From JAGXRK01 sp963804005 (GTDB lineage: Bacteria > Bacteroidota > Ignavibacteria > Ignavibacteriales > Ignavibacteriaceae): a stretch of DNA of 64,000 nucleotides. The stretch lies in contig CAWDOP010000003.1 in NCBI GenBank assembly GCA_963804005.1, positions 1 through 64,000 of the forward strand, written 5' to 3'. Position 1 is the first letter of the stretch; each line of letters starts with the position of its first letter. The notes beneath the pieces are model-generated. The model made no database searches, was not told the origin of the DNA, and saw nothing but the letters and a program-made list of their open reading frames with translations. Shown here piece after piece: positions 8,657 to 16,949 of this stretch. The translations under genes were made by a program, and so were the position numbers.

Positions 8657-9763
8657 ATGAAAATTGAAAAAATTGAATTACATCATATTAAAATGGAGTT
8701 GGTTTCTCCATTTACAACATCGATGGGGACAGAATACGATGAAGAGCATATTATTGTTCGTGTTGATGGTGAGGGTTTAACAGGCTGGGGTGAAAGTGTT
8801 GCAGAAGGAACTCCGTTTTACTCTTATGAAACCGTTACTACAGCCTGGCACATTTTACAGGATTTTTTAATTCCATCAATCCTTGGTAAAGATATTTCAG
8901 GTATTGATGAAGCAATAGCATCTTATGAAAAAGTGCGCGGACATATGATGGCAAAAGCTGGTCTTGAAGCTGCTTTGTGGGACTTGTTTGCTAAATCAAA
9001 AAATATGTCTTTGTCAAAGATGTTTGGCGGAACAAAAAATAAAATAGATGTTGGTGTTAGCATTGGCATTCAATCCTCTGTGCCGGATTTGATAAAGAAG
9101 ATTGAAGGATATCTTACTGAAGGTTATAAAAGAATAAAGATTAAAATTGCCCCCGGAAATGATATTCAATTTGTTAAAGCGGTAAGAAAAGAATTTCCAC
9201 AGATACTATTTCAGGTTGATGCAAACTCCGCATATGAATTAAAACATATTGACTTATTCAAAAAGATGGATGATTATAATTTGTTGTTGATTGAACAGCC
9301 GCTTGGTTATGAAGATATTTATGATCACTCAAAACTTCAGAAAGATCTAAAAACTCCAATTTGTCTTGATGAAAGCATTCACTCGCTTGATGATACACGC
9401 GCTGCAATTGAATTGGATAGCTGCAGAGTAATAAACATTAAACCCGGTCGTGTTGGCGGATTTACGGAATCAAAACTTATTCACGATTACTGTGCTTCTA
9501 AAAATATTCCTGTTTGGTGCGGTGGAATGCTGGAATCAGGAATTGGACGAGCAGGGAATGTTGCGCTCGCATCACTGCCAAACTTTACCTTGCCCGGAGA
9601 TATTTCTGCAAGCAAACGTTATTACAAAGAAGACATTGTTGAACCGGAATTTCTTGTTAATAAAGATGGGACAATGGTTGTTCCAACAAAACCAGGAATT
9701 GGCGTTGAAGTAAATATGAAAATGCTGGAGAAAGTTACAGTAAAGAAAAAATTATATTCTTAG
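8657..9763 (+). CDS. Enolase-superfamily o-succinylbenzoate synthase / N-acylamino acid racemase
   Basis: The 368 residues carry the full catalytic set of the MenC/NSAR branch: KIK with K161 and K163 in GYKRIKIKIAPG, metal ligands D188 (FQVDAN), E213 (LLIEQPL) and D238 (ICLDES), and K262 in NIKPGRVGG. These enzymes make o-succinylbenzoate in menaquinone synthesis or racemise N-succinyl/N-acyl amino acids. No other men genes are near; the neighbours are peptidases, a PLP deaminase homologue and an amino-acid dehydrogenase. Context therefore favours an amino-acid racemase, but promiscuous OSBS activity or a lone menC remains possible. Confidence 0.8.
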   Translation: MKIEKIELHHIKMELVSPFTTSMGTEYDEEHIIVRVDGEGLTGWGESVAEGTPFYSYETVTTAWHILQDFLIPSILGKDISGIDEAIASYEKVRGHMMAKAGLEAALWDLFAKSKNMSLSKMFGGTKNKIDVGVSIGIQSSVPDLIKKIEGYLTEGYKRIKIKIAPGNDIQFVKAVRKEFPQILFQVDANSAYELKHIDLFKKMDDYNLLLIEQPLGYEDIYDHSKLQKDLKTPICLDESIHSLDDTRAAIELDSCRVINIKPGRVGGFTESKLIHDYCASKNIPVWCGGMLESGIGRAGNVALASLPNFTLPGDISASKRYYKEDIVEPEFLVNKDGTMVVPTKPGIGVEVNMKMLEKVTVKKKLYS

Positions 9764-9794
9764 TAGTTACGAACCACTTCGTGACTGAATGGGA

Positions 9795-10274
9795 TTAGTT
9801 CTTAGAATTCCCATTTTCAAAGTCATCCGTAAGATTGGTTACAAAAAGTTCTACTTGCTGTTCATTACCAAGTAAATCCTGTAAAGTAATTTTACTTAAT
9901 ACTCCATCAAGCATTGTTTGAATAGTTTTCCATAGTGAGCGAATAGAGCAATCAATCGAATTCGTGCAGATGTTTTCTATTCCGGCATGCAAATCGCAAA
10001 ATGAAGATTCATAGAGTTTTCCACCAAGGGAAGTTAAAACATCACTAACTAAAATTTCATTTGATGGACGGTCAAGCTTATATCCGCCGGTTTGTCCGCG
10101 AGAGCTTTCAACAAATTCTGCAAGACGCAGCATACGTAATATTTTTCCAACATTCGCTTCGGAAAGTCCTTCTTGCTCACTAAGTTCGGGAATTGTAAGT
10201 CCGTTTGCAGAATTACTTTTCCCGATTCTCAATAATAATCTTAATCCGTATTCTTCTTGTGTGCTGAATTTCAT
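9795..10274 (-). CDS. Rrf2-family (IscR-like) Fe-S sensing regulator
   Basis: I start the protein at MKFSTQEEYGLRLLLRI, the normal Rrf2 N-terminus; an upstream ATG at 10289 lies inside a dispersed hairpin repeat and is unlikely. The roughly 159-residue protein has a winged helix (residues 1-70, with SRGQTGGYKL as wing) and three cysteines, C93, C103 and C109, in the region that binds an iron-sulfur cluster in IscR (C92, C98, C104 there). The spacing is wider than in E. coli IscR. It is the last gene of the suf operon, so it most likely senses Fe-S status and represses this operon. A short acidic tail ends the protein. Confidence 0.85.
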   Translation of the reverse strand: MKFSTQEEYGLRLLLRIGKSNSANGLTIPELSEQEGLSEANVGKILRMLRLAEFVESSRGQTGGYKLDRPSNEILVSDVLTSLGGKLYESSFCDLHAGIENICTNSIDCSIRSLWKTIQTMLDGVLSKITLQDLLGNEQQVELFVTNLTDDFENGNSKN

Positions 10275-10284
10275 TTTTAATACT

Positions 10285-10350
10285 GTCATGCTGAATTTAT
10301 TTCAGCATCTTTAGTTTTTATTATAGATCCCGAAACAAGTTCAGGATGAC
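10285..10350. repeat. Dispersed hairpin repeat, GTCATGCTGAA type
   Basis: The element begins GTCATGCTGAA and ends GGATGAC. It holds a perfect palindrome ATGCTGAA-TTTAT-TTCAGCAT followed by ATCCCGAAACAAGTTCAGGATGAC. It is bounded by GTCAT/ATGAC ends like the other suf-operon repeats, and sits between the bacilliredoxin and rrf2 genes. It would fold in the operon RNA. Confidence 0.65.
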
Positions 10351-10356
10351 GAACTA

Positions 10357-10890
10357 TTATTCTTTAAATAACGGAATTTTTGATCCGCATGATTTTGCAT
10401 ACATAACTTGTGAAAACTGTTCCGGTGTAATTGAGGGACCCTTAGTAGAACAATTTTCATTAAAAACATTTTTAAGATTTGCTGCTATTTGTTCAGCAGA
10501 ATAACCTTCAATATTTAATCGTGGTACAAAGTGAACCAACTCGCCATTCTTAAATAAAGCGATACTTGGTGATGAAGGTGGAAAGCCTTTTATGTGTTGT
10601 CTTAATCGTTCAACAGCATCTCTTTCCTGACCCGCAAATCCTGTATAAAGTTTATCAGGAATAACATCATTTTGTAAAGCAAGTGAAACTCCCGGCCTTG
10701 CACTTCCTGATGCACATCCGCAAACAGAGTTTATCATTACAAAGACGGTTTTTCCATTATTGTTTTTTATTGCATTATCGACTTCTTCAGCAGTTAATAA
10801 TTCTTCAAAGCCAACCGCGAGTAATTCGTCGCGCATTGGCTGAACTGCATCTTGATCGTACATCGGTGAATGGGAATTTATTTCAAACAT
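10357..10890 (-). CDS. Bacilliredoxin (BrxA/BrxB, YphP/YqiW family)
   Basis: The 177-residue product contains NSVCGCASGSARPG with the redox CGC at 57-59, the hallmark of bacilliredoxins, followed by AGQERDAVERLR and PSIALFKNGE, which match the family. These thioredoxin-fold proteins remove low-molecular-weight thiols from mixed disulfides; some act in sulfur handling. At 177 residues it is longer than the usual 135-150, with a C-terminal tail holding one more Cys (KSCGSK). Its place inside the suf operon suggests a role in sulfur or redox protection during Fe-S assembly. Confidence 0.85.
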   Translation of the reverse strand: MFEINSHSPMYDQDAVQPMRDELLAVGFEELLTAEEVDNAIKNNNGKTVFVMINSVCGCASGSARPGVSLALQNDVIPDKLYTGFAGQERDAVERLRQHIKGFPPSSPSIALFKNGELVHFVPRLNIEGYSAEQIAANLKNVFNENCSTKGPSITPEQFSQVMYAKSCGSKIPLFKE

Positions 10891-10924
10891 ATGTGCTCCT
10901 TTTTAATTATATCAAATTTATTTT

Positions 10925-10998
10925 GTCATTCCCGCGAAAGCGAGAATCCATTTCCAGTAACGTGGATTCCGTGTCGCGCTACGCTTGCACGGAATGAC
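10925..10998. repeat. Dispersed hairpin repeat, GTCATTCCCGCG type
   Basis: The element starts GTCATTCCCGCGAAAGCG and ends CACGGAATGAC. It consists of two hairpin modules (CGCGAAAGCG and a GGATTCC...GGAAT arm) bounded by inverted GTCATTCC/GGAATGAC ends. Two similar copies lie at 14549-14616 and 15425-15490. It sits between the sufT-like gene and the bacilliredoxin gene. Confidence 0.8.
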
Positions 10999-11008
10999 AA
11001 TTGCTGTT

Positions 11009-11329
11009 TTATAAAAATCCTAATTCTAATTTTGCAATTTCAGACATCATGTCTTTATCCCATGGTGGACTCCAAACCAATTCAACCTTTGCATCTTTCA
11101 CTTCGGGAACTGATTTAACTTTTCCTTCAACTTCAGGTGGAAGCGAACCAGCAACAGGACACATTGGTGATGTTAATGTCATTTTAATCTTAACATTTGC
11201 CTCATCATCGATAGCAATCTCATAAATCAAACCTAATTCAAAAATGTCAACCGGAATTTCCGGATCGTAACATGTTTTTAGTGCCTGAATTATTTTTTCT
11301 TCTAGTTCCTGTTTATTGAGTTGCACCAT
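11009..11329 (-). CDS. sufT: SUF-associated MIP18/DUF59 protein (SufT-like)
   Basis: I chose the ATG at 11329 (MVQLNKQELEEKI), because the longer frame to 11401 reads through a dispersed repeat. The 106-residue product has CYDPEIPVDIFELGLIY, the DPE-x-P-V-x-I-x-LGL core of the DUF59/MIP18 family with its conserved cysteine, then MTSPMCPVAG-like TLTSPMCPVAGSLPPEV with a second Cys. These proteins help mature or deliver Fe-S clusters, and in many bacteria a copy sits in the suf operon, as here. The gene is called SufT-like by family and place, not by proof. Confidence 0.85.
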   Translation of the reverse strand: MVQLNKQELEEKIIQALKTCYDPEIPVDIFELGLIYEIAIDDEANVKIKMTLTSPMCPVAGSLPPEVEGKVKSVPEVKDAKVELVWSPPWDKDMMSEIAKLELGFL

Positions 11330-11342
11330 AATGTATTTTCTA

Positions 11343-11464
11343 TTGCCACGAGCTTTAGCTCGTGGTCTGATAAAAGGGAAATAATAAGGCTTTAGCCACA
11401 TTTAATTTCGGACTAAAGTCCGACTATCGAGAAAAACATTTAACCCACGACCTGAAGGTCGTGG
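11343..11464. repeat. Dispersed hairpin repeat, CCACGA/GGCTTTAGCC type
   Basis: Four short inverted repeats follow each other: CCACGAGCTTTAGCTCGTGG, GGCTTTAGCC, CGGACTAAAGTCCG and CCACGACCTGAAGGTCGTGG. The same modules (CCACGACC...GGTCGTGG and GGCTAAAGCC) recur at 55686-55834. It fills the gap between sufU and the sufT-like gene and would give a string of hairpins in the mRNA. Confidence 0.8.
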
Positions 11465-11468
11465 CTAT

Positions 11469-11927
11469 TTACTCAGTTACCACTTTTTCTTTCTTGTTAT
11501 GCAGTGCATTCATCATAGTGTGCCATGCAAGTGATGCACACTTTACACGCACAGGAAAGTCTCTTACTCCTGCGAACACAGCAAGCTTGCCTAAATCATC
11601 AATGTCAGGATTATCACCAAGCTTGTCGGTCACTAACTCATGAAACTTGTTAAAAATCTTTTCAGCTTCAGTAATGGTTTTACCTTTCAGCATCGAAGTC
11701 ATTAACGAAGCAGATGCTTTTGATATTGCACAGCCGGAACCCTGAAATGAAATATCTTCAATTATTCCTTCATCAGTTAATAAAAGAAAAACATTAATAT
11801 TATCACCGCAAAGAGGATTATATCCTTCAGCGTGATTTGTCGGATGCTCAATCAAACGGAAATTTCTTGGTGACTTATTATGATCTAAAATTACCTGTTG
11901 ATAAAGCTCTCTTAATTCCTGATCCAT
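11469..11927 (-). CDS. sufU: SufU-type Fe-S assembly / zinc-dependent sulfur transfer protein
   Basis: The 152 residues match the IscU/SufU fold: C40 and D42 in NPLCGDNI, C66 in GSGCAISKASAS and a third Cys near 130 in VKCASLAW. The spacing between the second and third cysteines is longer than in IscU, as is typical of SufU. It accepts persulfide sulfur from SufS and passes it to the SufBCD scaffold. Its start overlaps the sufS stop by one base, so the pair is translationally coupled. Confidence 0.9.
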   Translation of the reverse strand: MDQELRELYQQVILDHNKSPRNFRLIEHPTNHAEGYNPLCGDNINVFLLLTDEGIIEDISFQGSGCAISKASASLMTSMLKGKTITEAEKIFNKFHELVTDKLGDNPDIDDLGKLAVFAGVRDFPVRVKCASLAWHTMMNALHNKKEKVVTE

Positions 11928-13186
11928 TATCCAAATACCTCTAGAATTTTCTTTAATCCATTAACCAGAATATCAACCTCTTCGATTGTGTTATACATTC
12001 CGAATGATACTCTTGAAGTTGCAGGAACACCAAATCTGTTCATCAATGGCTGCGTGCAATGATGACCTGTACGAATCGCAACTCCTTCAAAATCCAAAAA
12101 AGTTCCGACATCGTGAGGATGAACATTTTTAAAATGAAATGAGAGAACGCTAATTTTTTCTTTTGCAGTTCCGATTATCCTTAGCCCAGATAACTCCTGC
12201 ACTGCTTTTGTTGCATATTCAAGTAAAACACTTTCATGATGTGAAATATTTTCAAGCCCGATTTTTTCAATGTATTCTATAGCAGCACCTAACCCAATTG
12301 CCCCTGCAATATCAGGAGTACCGGCTTCAAACTTATGCGGGAGTTCATTGTAAGTTGTATGTTCAAAAGTAACTTTGGAAATCATATCTCCGCCGCCTTG
12401 ATAGGGAGGCATATCTTCAAGATAATTAACTTTTCCGTAAAGAACTCCGATTCCAGTTGGTCCGTAAAGTTTGTGTCCAGAAAATGCAAGAAAATCACAA
12501 TTAAGTTCCTGAACATCAATCTTCAAATGATTAACAGCTTGTGCAGCATCCAGCAATACAGGTATGTTATAATTATGTGCCAAGTCAATAATCTTTTTTA
12601 CAGGATTAACAGTGCCAAGAGAGTTTGAAGCATACACAACCGAAACAAACTTTGTCTTTTCATTTATCATCGCTTCAAGCTCTTCAAAGATGAGTTCACC
12701 TTCATCGTTAACCGGGATGACACGAAGCTTTGCATTTTTTTCTGCACAAAGCATTTGCCATGGAACAATGTTGGAATGATGTTCCATAGTAGAGATGATT
12801 ATTTCATCACCTTCTTTTACATTAGTCCGCCCGTAACTTGAAGCAACAAGATTTATTGATTCAGTTGTACCGCGTGTAAATATTATTTCGTTCTTGCCAA
12901 GTGCATTAATAAAATTTTTGATAATAATTCGCGAACTCTCAAAAGCTTCTGTAGCTTCCTGACTTAAAGCGTGGACGCCGCGATGGATGTTTGCGTTGTA
13001 CTTTTCGTAATAGCTGTTGGTTTTATCAATAACATATTGCGGCTTTTGCGTCGTTGCAGCATTATCAAGATAAACCAGCGGTTTACCGTGAACCATAATT
13101 TTTAAAATTGGAAAATCTTCTCTGATCTTATTAACATTATAGTCTTTTAAATAACTTTCTACGGTTGCAACATTTTTCGTATGCAT
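11927..13186 (-). CDS. sufS: Cysteine desulfurase SufS
   Basis: The 419-residue product is a group II (SufS/CsdA) PLP-dependent desulfurase. Visible signatures are VYLDNAATTQKP, NIHRGVHALSQEAT, FTRGTTESINLVA, the PLP lysine in FSGHKLYGPTGIG and the catalytic cysteine in RTGHHCTQPLM. It removes sulfur from cysteine as persulfide for Fe-S synthesis. It lies 11 bases after sufD and overlaps sufU, the usual SUF order. Confidence 0.95.
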   Translation of the reverse strand: MHTKNVATVESYLKDYNVNKIREDFPILKIMVHGKPLVYLDNAATTQKPQYVIDKTNSYYEKYNANIHRGVHALSQEATEAFESSRIIIKNFINALGKNEIIFTRGTTESINLVASSYGRTNVKEGDEIIISTMEHHSNIVPWQMLCAEKNAKLRVIPVNDEGELIFEELEAMINEKTKFVSVVYASNSLGTVNPVKKIIDLAHNYNIPVLLDAAQAVNHLKIDVQELNCDFLAFSGHKLYGPTGIGVLYGKVNYLEDMPPYQGGGDMISKVTFEHTTYNELPHKFEAGTPDIAGAIGLGAAIEYIEKIGLENISHHESVLLEYATKAVQELSGLRIIGTAKEKISVLSFHFKNVHPHDVGTFLDFEGVAIRTGHHCTQPLMNRFGVPATSRVSFGMYNTIEEVDILVNGLKKILEVFG

Positions 13187-13197
13187 TTTAAAACTTT

Positions 13198-14514
13198 CTA
13201 TCCGTTAAATCTCTTACTGATAATTTCTTCAAGGTAATCTCTTAAAACAGGAATTTTTATTGACGTGATTACATCACTTGCAAAAGCGTGAATCAAAATT
13301 GCTGTTGCAGATTCTTCACCTATTCCGCGGGACTTTAAATAAAATTTTGCTTCATCATTGAGTTTTCCGATTGTTGCCCCGTGCGAGCATTTTACATCAT
13401 CAGCAAAAATTTCAAGCTGGGGTTTTGTGTTCATCACTGCATCATCTGAAAGAAGTATTGTATTGTTTTCCTGGAAAGCATTAGTTTTTTGCGCATCCTG
13501 TCTAACCATTACTTTTCCGTTAAACACTCCTTTGGATTTATCCTGTAAGATTCCTTTGTAATGCTCGTGGCTGTTGCAATGCGGCTTAGCGTGATCAATC
13601 ATTGTGTGTGCATCAAAAAGCTGATTGCCATCGATCATAAACAAACCGTTAAGCATACATTCGCTGCCTTCATCATTAAATCTTGCATTAAAATCATTTC
13701 GGGAAATTTCAGCCCCGTGTGAAATTAAATGTGATGAAAAATTACTGCTGTGTTCCTGGTCAACTTCCATTCTTGCTATGTGAAAGGCTTTTTTACTTTC
13801 TTCCTGCAATTTTATATGATCAACATTAGAATTCTCATCAGCAATAATTTCTGTAACTGAATTTGTGAAGTAAACAGAATCTTCATCAGAAATAAAGTGC
13901 TCAATAATAGTTACCTGCGAATTTTTACCTGCGATAAAAAGATTTCTTGGCTGGGTTATAATTTTTTCTTTTCCTGGCTTTGTTAAAAATATAACGTGAA
14001 TCGGATCTTTAACAATTTTTCCATCAGGCACGTAAACAAAAGCGCCGTCCTTTGTATAAGCTGAGCTTAATGTGGTAAAGAAATAATTTTCATTCTCTGC
14101 ATATTTGCCAAGATGCTTTTTAACAATTGGATTATCATTCTTAATGGCTTCAGCAATGCTTCCAATCACAACACCATTTGGAATGTCAATCAGTTTTGAT
14201 AATTCAGGTGAAAATATTCCGTTCACAAAAACTAAAAGGCTATGTTCCATCTTATCAAAAAGAAACCTGCTTATAAGTTCAGGCGAAACATTTGCTTTAA
14301 CTGGAATAGGGGAGAAGTTATGTTTTAGTAAAGGAGAAATGTTAGTGTATTTCCACTCTTCATCTTTTTGCGTTGGAACATTGATTGACCCAAATTTACT
14401 TATGGCATCTTTTCTTACTTTATGAAAATCAGAAGATTTCTCTCCGTTCAATGCTTTTTCAAAATCATTGAACTTACTGATGTACCATTCTTTAATATCT
14501 ATTGTTTTATCCAT
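13198..14514 (-). CDS. sufD: Fe-S assembly scaffold subunit SufD
   Basis: I start at MDKTIDIKEWYIS (14514) rather than at the farther ATG, whose codons read into a hairpin repeat. The roughly 438-residue protein has the SufB/SufD beta-helix core: a QEEW-like motif (KDEEWKYTNISPL) near the N-terminus, AFVYVPDG, then FQENNTILLSDDA, TKPQLEIFADDVKCSHGATIG and LKSRGIGEESA. SufD pairs with SufB and binds the SufC ATPase. Between sufC and sufD lies a hairpin repeat. Confidence 0.93.
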   Translation of the reverse strand: MDKTIDIKEWYISKFNDFEKALNGEKSSDFHKVRKDAISKFGSINVPTQKDEEWKYTNISPLLKHNFSPIPVKANVSPELISRFLFDKMEHSLLVFVNGIFSPELSKLIDIPNGVVIGSIAEAIKNDNPIVKKHLGKYAENENYFFTTLSSAYTKDGAFVYVPDGKIVKDPIHVIFLTKPGKEKIITQPRNLFIAGKNSQVTIIEHFISDEDSVYFTNSVTEIIADENSNVDHIKLQEESKKAFHIARMEVDQEHSSNFSSHLISHGAEISRNDFNARFNDEGSECMLNGLFMIDGNQLFDAHTMIDHAKPHCNSHEHYKGILQDKSKGVFNGKVMVRQDAQKTNAFQENNTILLSDDAVMNTKPQLEIFADDVKCSHGATIGKLNDEAKFYLKSRGIGEESATAILIHAFASDVITSIKIPVLRDYLEEIISKRFNG

Positions 14515-14548
14515 TTCTAATTTCTTATAAACTAACTTTTTACTATTT

Positions 14549-14616
14549 GTCATTCCCACGAAAGTGGGAATCCATTTTGTTTATTGGTTTTAGATTCCCG
14601 CCTTCGCGGGAATGAC
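14549..14616. repeat. Dispersed hairpin repeat, GTCATTCCCACG type
   Basis: The element begins GTCATTCCCACGAAAGTGGG and ends CGCCTTCGCGGGAATGAC, so its two ends are inverted copies and each half forms its own hairpin (CCCACGAAAGTGGG; CCCGCCTTCGCGGG). The first hairpin keeps pairing despite base changes relative to the copies at 10925 and 15425, which suggests the fold matters. It separates sufC and sufD. Confidence 0.85.
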
Positions 14617-14624
14617 ATTACGTT

Positions 14625-15389
14625 TTATGCTACAGCTTCTGCAGTATCGCTTTTAACCCAATCGTAACCTTTTTCTTCAAGTTCAAGCGCAAGATCTTTC
14701 CCACCTGATTTTACAATTTTACCTTTGTAGAGAACATGAACAAAATCAGGGATTATATAATCCAGCAGCCTCTGATAATGCGTAACTAAAATTGTGGCAT
14801 TATCTTTTGCTTTCAACTTATTCACACCATTTGCAACAATGCGCAATGCATCTATATCAAGCCCCGAATCAGTTTCATCAAGAATTGATAGCTTTGGATT
14901 TAACACTGCCATCTGAAAAATTTCATTTCTTTTTTTCTCTCCGCCCGAAAATCCTTCGTTTACACTTCTGCTCAAAAACGCCTTATCAAGTTCTACCAGT
15001 TTGCTTTTTTCTTTTAACAGGGAAAGAAAATCCATTGAATCGAGTTCTTCCTCGCCTTTGTATTTTCTGATTTCATTAACAGCAGTCTTTAAAAGATTGG
15101 TATTACTTACACCGGGAATTTCGACAGGGTATTGAAACGCGAGAAAAACTCCTTCGCGTGCACGATCTTCAGGAGAAAGTTCTAAAAGATTTTTTCCGTT
15201 GTATAAAACTTCGCCAGCAGTAACCTCGTATTCTTCTCTTCCTGCAAGCACGGATGCAAGTGTAGATTTACCTGAGCCATTAGGTCCCATAATTGCGTGT
15301 ACCTCGCCTGCTTTAACTTTTAAATTTATTCCTTTAAGAATTTCAATTCCTTCAACATTTGCGTGAACATTTTTAATCTCTAATAACAT
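14625..15389 (-). CDS. sufC: Fe-S assembly ATPase SufC
   Basis: The 254 residues form an ABC ATPase: Walker A GPNGSGKST at 35-43, Q-loop FQYPVEIPGVSN, signature FSGGEKKRNEI, Walker B LSILDETDSGLD (the SufC-type ETDSGLD) and H-loop VTHYQRLL. SufC drives conformational change in the SufBCD scaffold. It lies between sufB and sufD, separated from each by a hairpin repeat. Confidence 0.96.
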   Translation of the reverse strand: MLLEIKNVHANVEGIEILKGINLKVKAGEVHAIMGPNGSGKSTLASVLAGREEYEVTAGEVLYNGKNLLELSPEDRAREGVFLAFQYPVEIPGVSNTNLLKTAVNEIRKYKGEEELDSMDFLSLLKEKSKLVELDKAFLSRSVNEGFSGGEKKRNEIFQMAVLNPKLSILDETDSGLDIDALRIVANGVNKLKAKDNATILVTHYQRLLDYIIPDFVHVLYKGKIVKSGGKDLALELEEKGYDWVKSDTAEAVA

Positions 15390-15424
15390 TTTGTTTCCTT
15401 TTTACTTTTCAATTTCTTGTCATC

Positions 15425-15490
15425 GTCATTCCTGCGAAAGCAGGAATCTACTATTCTAATCTTTTGGATTCCCGCCTTCGCGGGAATGAC
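15425..15490. repeat. Dispersed hairpin repeat, GTCATTCCTGCG type
   Basis: The element starts GTCATTCCTGCGAAAGCAGG and ends CGCCTTCGCGGGAATGAC. The left hairpin uses CCTGCGAAAGCAGG where the copy at 14549 uses CCCACGAAAGTGGG, a compensated change on both arms. It sits between sufB and sufC. Confidence 0.85.
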
Positions 15491-15500
15491 ATCAGTATAG

Positions 15501-16949
15501 TTATCCTACGCTGCCTTCTAAACTTATACTTAATAATTTTTGAGCTTCTACAGCAAACTCCATTGGAAGTTCTTTAAATACTTCTTTACAATATCCATTT
15601 ACAATTAAGCTGACAGCATCTTCAGTAGCAATTCCTCTTTGATTGAGATAGAATATCTGGTCTTCACCAATTTTAGATGTAGTTGCTTCGTGTTCAACCT
15701 GTGCGGATGGATTATTAATTTCTAAATACGGAAAAGTATGAGCACCGCATTTATCTCCGAGTAAAAGGGAATCGCATTGTGAAAAGTTACGGGCGCCCTC
15801 AGCTTTTTTTCCAATCTTTACCAAACCGCGATAGCTGTTGTTACTTTTTCCAGCAGAAATTCCTTTTGATATAATCGTACTTCTTGTGTTCTTTCCAATG
15901 TGAATCATCTTTGTTCCCGTATCTGCCTGCTGCATATTGTTTGTTACGGCAACAGAGTAAAATTCTCCAATAGAATTATCTCCCTGAAGAATACAACTTG
16001 GATATTTCCAGGTTATTGCGGAACCTGTTTCAACCTGCGTCCAGCTGATTTTAGAATTTACACCACGGCAGGCACCACGCTTTGTAACGAAGTTATAAAT
16101 TCCGCCTTTGCCGTCTTTATCACCGGGATACCAATTCTGAACAGTAGAATATTTTATCTGCGAATTTTCCAGAGCAACTAATTCAACAACAGCGGCGTGG
16201 AGTTGATTTTCATCGCGCATCGGTGCAGTACAACCTTCAAGATAACTGACATAGGCATTGTCATCTGCAACAATAAGAGTTCTTTCAAACTGTCCTGTGT
16301 TAGCTGCGTTAATTCTGAAATAAGTGGAAAGCTCCATAGGGCAGCGAACACCTTTTGGAATGTAAACAAATGAACCATCGCTGAAAACTGCGGAGTTTAA
16401 TGTTGCGTAATAATTATCTGTGTAAGGAACAACACTGCCTAAATATTTTTTTACTAAATCGGGATGCTCACGGATTGCTTCCGAGAACGAACAAAAAATA
16501 ATTCCCATTTCATTTAGCTTGCCTTTAAAAGTTGTTGCAACAGAAACCGAATCAAATACAGCATCCACCGCAACTCCGGCTAAAAGTTTTTGTTCATCCA
16601 GAGAGATTCCAAGTTTTTTATATGTATCGAGAAGTTCAGGATCAACTTCATCAAGGCTTTTATATTTTGGTGTTGATCTTGGAGCCGAGTAGTAAGATAT
16701 GCTCTGATAATCCACAGGCGGATATTTAACATTTGGCCAATGTGGTTCTTCCATAGTTAACCAGTGGCGGTAAGCTTTCAATCTCCATTCGGTCATCCAT
16801 TCGGGTTCATTCTTCTTGGCAGAAAGCTGGCGGATTATATCTTCACTCAATCCAACGGGAAGAGTATCGGCTTCTATATCTGTTACAAATCCAAATTTGT
16901 ACTCTTTATTGGCTAATTCTTCAATTTTCTCATTTTCAGTTGTGCTCAT
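15501..16949 (-). CDS. sufB: Fe-S assembly scaffold SufB
   Basis: The 482-residue product has the typical SufB length and markers: EPEWMTEWRLKAYRHW near residue 50, IFCSFSEAIREHPDLVKKY, GSFVYIPKGVRCPMELSTYFRIN, YLEGCTAPM, and C-terminal SQCDSLLLGDKCGAHTFPY with the cysteines implicated in cluster building. It is the first gene of the suf operon; the 52-73 bases upstream hold a candidate regulator site. Confidence 0.96.
   Translation of the reverse strand: MSTTENEKIEELANKEYKFGFVTDIEADTLPVGLSEDIIRQLSAKKNEPEWMTEWRLKAYRHWLTMEEPHWPNVKYPPVDYQSISYYSAPRSTPKYKSLDEVDPELLDTYKKLGISLDEQKLLAGVAVDAVFDSVSVATTFKGKLNEMGIIFCSFSEAIREHPDLVKKYLGSVVPYTDNYYATLNSAVFSDGSFVYIPKGVRCPMELSTYFRINAANTGQFERTLIVADDNAYVSYLEGCTAPMRDENQLHAAVVELVALENSQIKYSTVQNWYPGDKDGKGGIYNFVTKRGACRGVNSKISWTQVETGSAITWKYPSCILQGDNSIGEFYSVAVTNNMQQADTGTKMIHIGKNTRSTIISKGISAGKSNNSYRGLVKIGKKAEGARNFSQCDSLLLGDKCGAHTFPYLEINNPSAQVEHEATTSKIGEDQIFYLNQRGIATEDAVSLIVNGYCKEVFKELPMEFAVEAQKLLSISLEGSVG

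Noticed and set aside
10275..10289. Longer start for the Rrf2 gene at 10289 (MTVLKMKF)
   Set aside because: The additional codons come from the GTCATGCTGAA repeat, and the family begins at MKFSTQEEYG.
11330..11401. Longer start for the sufT-like gene at 11401
   Set aside because: The added residues are translated from a dispersed hairpin repeat; the ATG at 11329 gives the normal family length.
10925..15490. Hairpin repeats in the suf operon as CRISPR or as terminators
   Set aside because: They are single dispersed elements with no regular spacers, lack T-runs and lie between co-transcribed genes.
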